From Membranipora membranacea (Eukaryota > Bryozoa > Gymnolaemata > Cheilostomatida > Membraniporidae), in NCBI GenBank assembly GCA_914767715.1, contig OU612072.1, positions 2,048,001-2,112,000 of the forward strand: DNA of 64,000 bases, in the 5' to 3' direction. The notes under the pieces are model-generated. The model ran no database searches, was not told where the DNA came from, and was given only the letters and a program-made list of their open reading frames with translations. Of this stretch, positions 59,522 through 64,000 are shown in pieces. The translations under genes and the position numbers were made by a program. Every line of letters starts with the position of its first letter. The stretch's first letter is position 1.

Positions 59522-61599
59522 TACATATAGATGGTTGATGTCAGGACTGTGATTCAGCGTTTGGTCTGTTTTTCACTGGATATGGGTTTCTTTTATTTCA
59601 TATACACATGCATTTATCATTAACACAAAGCTGAAGTTTTGTGGATAAACTCAATCAATATATAGGGATGCAATATTCAAAATTAAACAGATCGACTGGG
59701 ATAGTCACAAAAACATAATGTTGCATTGAAAAGTATATTCTTATAATTGCTGTCACTATAGCCGCATTTTTATCGATAATTTTTTACTGAAACATTTCTT
59801 TCAAATAAAAGTTTCATTCCGATGGCTACAAAACCAAAAACAAATTAAGTACAGGTTCAATGCCAGTGATCAGGAATACTTGCACTAGAATAAGGACTTA
59901 TATCAGAAAAGTTTTGACATGAAAACACCTTGAAAGTATATTGCTTGCGATTTATTTTTTGAAGTCTGTTTTTTTAATTGTCACATCATGTGTATTAATA
60001 TAAAGGAAATGCCGTGTGCTGAAAATCATCAATCAAACAATTCATAAAAAGACGCTATCATCAGCTATGCCATAGCTCCGATCAGACAGTTTATTCACAT
60101 TCTGTCCAGAGCTCCAACTCAACATTTTGATACAACATATGACTGCCACTGAAAGTCTGTGTGTCAAAAAGGCCAAAAACAAGAACACAGAAACAAATTA
60201 TTTCTTTTATTTAGTTAAATTCAGTGAATTTCAGTTCATTGTTATCAGTTGAATGTTTTTTTTGTGATGAATGTTTATCTAGTGGAACTACACATGCAAT
60301 GATCCATTGCGAAATTTAGGAGGCAGAATAACATACAATGCATAGCTCAAGATAATGATAAGGGCGACATAGGTAACCTAGGTTTTGACTAAATGTCTTT
60401 GAAGACCTGCTGTATAAAGAGTTTATTAATTTGAATTGGTAGATTACCAAATGAACTCAACGCCACCCTTCGAATAAGGAAAAGTATTTGGCACCGCAAA
60501 GTCCGATAAATATAATTCTAATGTATTACACATATTCAGTTCACTTAACCCTGACAGCTTTATGATGTGCACTGGTTTTAAAGGTGGTGAGAGACAGCCT
60601 GTGCCATAATGTAATAGGAACTTTGGAGTGAAATCATCATTGCACAGTTTCCTCAAGGAGATGATCGATCTTTATTTTACAGCCACAGCCAACCCTGGTG
60701 ATAGCTATACGAGGAACAGTTTCACGCATAATCCTTGTTATCCAAATCAGTTGGAGGTGGATTATCCATCATCACTCTTGTTAAAGGGTTGAGGAAATAT
60801 ACATCAATGAGCGATGATGTAGTATTTAAGCACAAACCAGCAACAGAGGCTAAATAGATAAAGCCTACTATAATAGTCATAGGGTAGTCATACAATTTTG
60901 GCTGAAATATTTGTCAAATTATTTTTCTGTAATTTCTGATGTCAAGAAAAAATGCCTTATGTCATTACAAAAACAGTCCAGATAAAGTTTATCATGAACG
61001 AAAAATATATTACTAAATTTATGAAAACTTATCCATATTGACTTATAAAAATGTAACAATGTGTTTTCTCATTATTAGAACATAATTTGAGTCACTTTGC
61101 TTATCTTTGAAAACGCTTTGCTGCCCTAAACAAGAATTATTATATTCAGCATAATATCATTCCTTTCTTGGCTTTTCTTGAAAAAATTGATACAATTACT
61201 TCAAACGGCTCCCTCAATGTACAATATTTTTCCGTAACAAGATATCAACAGGTGATCTAATTCGCTCAACAGCCTTGGAGGCTATGCCAAAACCTCGCCA
61301 TGGGTAGTTTAAATTAGGTTTTGCATTATCCATCGAATGGAATTGCTAAGCAATCACCTGGACATATCTGCGTATTTAAATTAGATATCTGCATGCAGAA
61401 TCATTACATTACGAACGAGACTTTTATAGTTACATTTGATATTCCTGGATAAACAAAATCATTCAAACTTGCATTCCAAATTTAACAACCACATCCAGTA
61501 CTACACACACTCACACAGCCAGTCAGCTTATATAACTGGAGTCAACAGAAAAAATATTTATTGTTTTACACTTGATGGGTAGTTTGTTGTAGCACCTTG
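59522..61599. other. Gene-free AT-rich region
   Basis: No supported exon, RNA gene or mobile element was recognised. A 70-codon frame at 60444-60656 (minus) has no family features. Confidence 0.4.
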
Positions 61600-62010
61600 C
61601 TTGCATGTAAAATCCTTCACCTGTCCTCCATTGACAAAGTTCAAGCACTGGGGAGACCATATTTCAAATCAAAAAATAATCAAGAAAAAATCTTAGGGCT
61701 TATTTTCATCGCGTGGTCATATTTATTTACTAACATCAATTTTGACTATGCTAACCTACTGTTTAGAAGCTTGGGGCAATGTCTACGATACAAATTTGAA
61801 GAAAATACATGTGATCCAGAAAAAGATGTTGCAAATCATTTTATGAACACCTTTTGATGAGCACCCGACACCATTCTTTCTATGAGCCAACATGTTGTTA
61901 AACCAACAGATTTACAAACAAAAAATTGCCAGAGAATTCTGCCAATGTATGGAACAGCCTTCCTGATACTGTGACGGCAGTTGGTTGCACAGGAACGTTC
62001 TGAATGGCCA
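61600..62010 (+). mobile_element. Relic of a non-LTR reverse transcriptase C-terminus
   Basis: With frame changes the plus strand reads LTYCLEAWGNVYDTNLKKIH followed by VIQKKMLQII, then TPFDEHPTPFF, then LPENSANVWNSLPDTVTAVG. This matches the layout of LINE reverse transcriptase C-termini (Y-G-x-x-x-W-G, L-x-x-I-x-x-L-Q-K, then WNSLP). Stops and shifts show it is dead. It is interrupted by, or abuts, the foldback element at 62016. Confidence 0.65.
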
Positions 62011-62015
62011 GAAAT

Positions 62016-62360
62016 GGTAGAATGGTAGAGAATTGGGGGTCAGAAAAGATTGACTTTCTATGCATCGTTGGAAAGCTGCCAAGCTAATGATTGCCAACAG
62101 CTCATCAAAAATATGATTGGGTGGCGTTGCGTTATCAAGGAAATGAAGCCAAAAAGGCTGTCTTTAGCGAAGTGGATGGCTGAGCTGAGCTGTTCAAAAA
62201 TTCCTAGCAATCAAATTAGCTCAGCCATCCACTTTCCTTGATAAAATGACGCAAGGTCATTCAACCCAATTTTTTATGAATTTTTATCGATCAGTAGCTG
62301 GGCATCTTTCAGACGGTGTATTGAAAGTCAATATTTGCTGACCCCCATGTCTCTAGCTGC
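62016..62360. mobile_element. Short foldback element related to 40324-42043
   Basis: Arms GGTAGAGAATTGGGGGTCAG (62024) and its diverged complement (CTGACCCCCATGTCTCTAGC, ending near 62357) enclose blocks such as TTGGAAAGCTGCCAAGCTAA. They also enclose CCACTTTCCTTGATAAAATG and its mirror. The arms share ends and inner blocks with the 40.3-42.0 kb element, but the centre is short. The TTAA flanks are lost. Confidence 0.7.
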
Positions 62361-63434
62361 TGGAGTAGCAAAAAATGTACTCCCTCATTTAACTTTATTC
62401 ATTGAAACCAACATGGGCCCCGTTCTTGCGATTCAAAATCGTCATTGGATGAAAGATAAATGCAATAAAAAGAACATGATAAGCTACATTTATTTTTTGA
62501 TATTTTCTTTGCAAATTATATAAATGACCAGACAGACTACAAAAACTGCATAGTCTAAAAAGTTAGGCTAAATGGAAATTTAATCAAGATAATTGATAAA
62601 GGAATTTGTTTACACAAAATCTTCATATTTTTTATACTTTCCTATTAACAGTCTGAATAACATTGCAGATCATCCGGTTGGCTGTTTACCAAATAGGATT
62701 GATGATATTGCAAAACAGAGTCCAACATATTACCACTACTTTCTAGCCTCAACTCCTACTCATGAAAACCACAAAGTCACAGCAAAGATCAATATTATTT
62801 TGGACACATTTATGATAATTTATTCACATCGTTACAAAAGTGGGGCTTGACCTTTTCCCTTGGTTGGGAAACTATAAGGAAAGGTTTCCTTTCCAATACA
62901 TTAATTTGTTTGTACCTGGAAAGGCTTAACAGAATGGTAACCATCACTTAATTTAATATCTACTTAATCTAATTTACTAGATCCAAAGATCATAGCAATG
63001 AAATCAGATAACATGTAATAATCGATGACTTCTAAATGACCAATTTTATCAACTAGTTTTACCCATTATGAATAATGGGGTTATGTCTTTCGGAGAAATC
63101 TCCGTTGATTACTTACAGATGAGACCATACTTTTGCAAAGTTTTATATAGGCTATAAAGGAAGCAGATGAGACCTTTTTCTGTAAAAACTCCATGGTTTC
63201 AGCTAACTACAATTGCTCAAATTATTCTGTAATTTAAAAATTTGATATATATGCTGAAATAAAAAAGTATCCATACATCTTAATTTTTTAATACAATTAA
63301 AATTAAATAATAGTATATTAAAATATAAAATGGTGATGAATCACAATGAAATCCAGTGTTAAGAAGGAAGGTGTCTTGAAATATGCAGCTGAATTCTTTT
63401 TGCAAATAAAATCCATATATATATTTATTAAGGC
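62361..63434. other. No gene recognised
   Basis: AT-rich sequence with low-complexity A/T runs near 63240-63320. No supported feature. Confidence 0.4.
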
Positions 63435-63728
63435 ATTGGATTAAATAAGCTCATGTCCATTTATAGTCTTGATACCCTGTGATACCATGTGAGAAACCTT
63501 GGTGTTGCTTGGTTTTTTGGTTCCGGTATCAGTACGGATTCTGATGGGGCACAGGAGCATTTGAGGTCGGATGCTCTTCCTGACACCACGGTGATCCGCC
63601 GGGATTCGAACATGTGTCTTCTCGATTGAAAGACCCATGCCCATAGATTTAAAAACACTGTTTTTAAATCTATGCCCATGCCTTACCCTTTTCACCTCGG
63701 CTGCTCCCTAAGTTATTGGATTAAATAA
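63435..63728 (-). mobile_element. tRNA-derived SINE with 14-bp target-site duplication
   Basis: On the minus strand the element starts near 63714 with an A-box-like AGCAGCCGAGGTGAAAAGG and carries a consensus B box GTTCGAATCCC (complement of 63601-63611). A 265-bp unit (63449-63714) is bracketed by perfect direct repeats ATTGGATTAAATAA at 63435-63448 and 63715-63728, the mark of LINE-driven insertion. Between the boxes is a palindrome with 15-bp arms (63643-63673). The Leu/Ser-like head suggests its tRNA ancestor. Confidence 0.75.
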
Positions 63729-64000
63729 AGAATTGTTTTGTATTACAATAACATTTAGTATATACATGTTATTTGGAATCTTTTTTCTGCAATCAATATT
63801 TTCCAGTTGGATTCATATAATATTTGAAATTCATTATTATTATTTCTCTTTATTATAATGATATATTTATAATACTATAAAACATAATAAACATCAAATT
63901 AAATTCGCAGTAAATTTGTGTCCCAAAATGTGGGTCAAGCATAATCTGCCTATGTAATTCTGCTCATTTTGTTTCTATCTTAGTTTCCCTGGCTGCCAGA
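63729..64000. other. No gene recognised
   Basis: Short AT-rich end of the window without recognisable features. Confidence 0.4.

Overview
This is animal nuclear DNA: AT-rich, with short GT-AG introns, metazoan gene families, and many transposon types. The genes (a gluzincin ectopeptidase, a receptor with three discoidin-type domains, an NHL-repeat protein and a small secreted Cys-rich peptide) suggest an aquatic invertebrate. The phylum cannot be fixed from this window. I built exon models by hand from splice signals and reading-frame continuity. In the four main models exon lengths and phases close in frame.

Layout. 0.9-14.4 kb, plus strand: an M1 aminopeptidase gene of at least 20 exons with two alternative terminal exon pairs. 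16.0-21.6 kb: a head-to-head pair of genes resembling uncharacterised, transposon-linked metazoan proteins; the plus-strand member carries a frameshift and a decayed copy of its 3' end lies near 26 kb. 22.7-44.7 kb, plus strand: a single-pass receptor of 785 aa (three F5/8C domains, two FN3-like regions, membrane segment, tyrosine-rich tail) with a second candidate 5' exon set. Its introns hold a gag-protease-only Ty3/Gypsy element (30.3-34.9 kb), a nested pair of TTAA-flanked foldback elements (40.3-42.0 kb) and antisense exon relics. A 70-bp minisatellite carrying inverted AGGTCA hexamers lies inside the alternative 5' unit. 46.7-51.5 kb, plus strand: an NHL-repeat gene whose 5' part overlaps a nearly perfect 650-bp tandem duplication. 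54.7-56.1 kb, minus strand: a truncated LINE. 57.7-58.6 kb, minus strand: a three-exon, 88-aa secreted peptide with eight cysteines and a furin-type site. 61.6-63.7 kb: another LINE relic, a foldback element and a tRNA-derived SINE with a 14-bp target duplication.

The host genes do not form an operon or obvious pathway, but three of the four are secreted or membrane-displayed proteins. Recurrent themes are local exon duplication (alternative 3' ends in the peptidase, alternative 5' ends in the receptor) and dense intronic transposon insertion.
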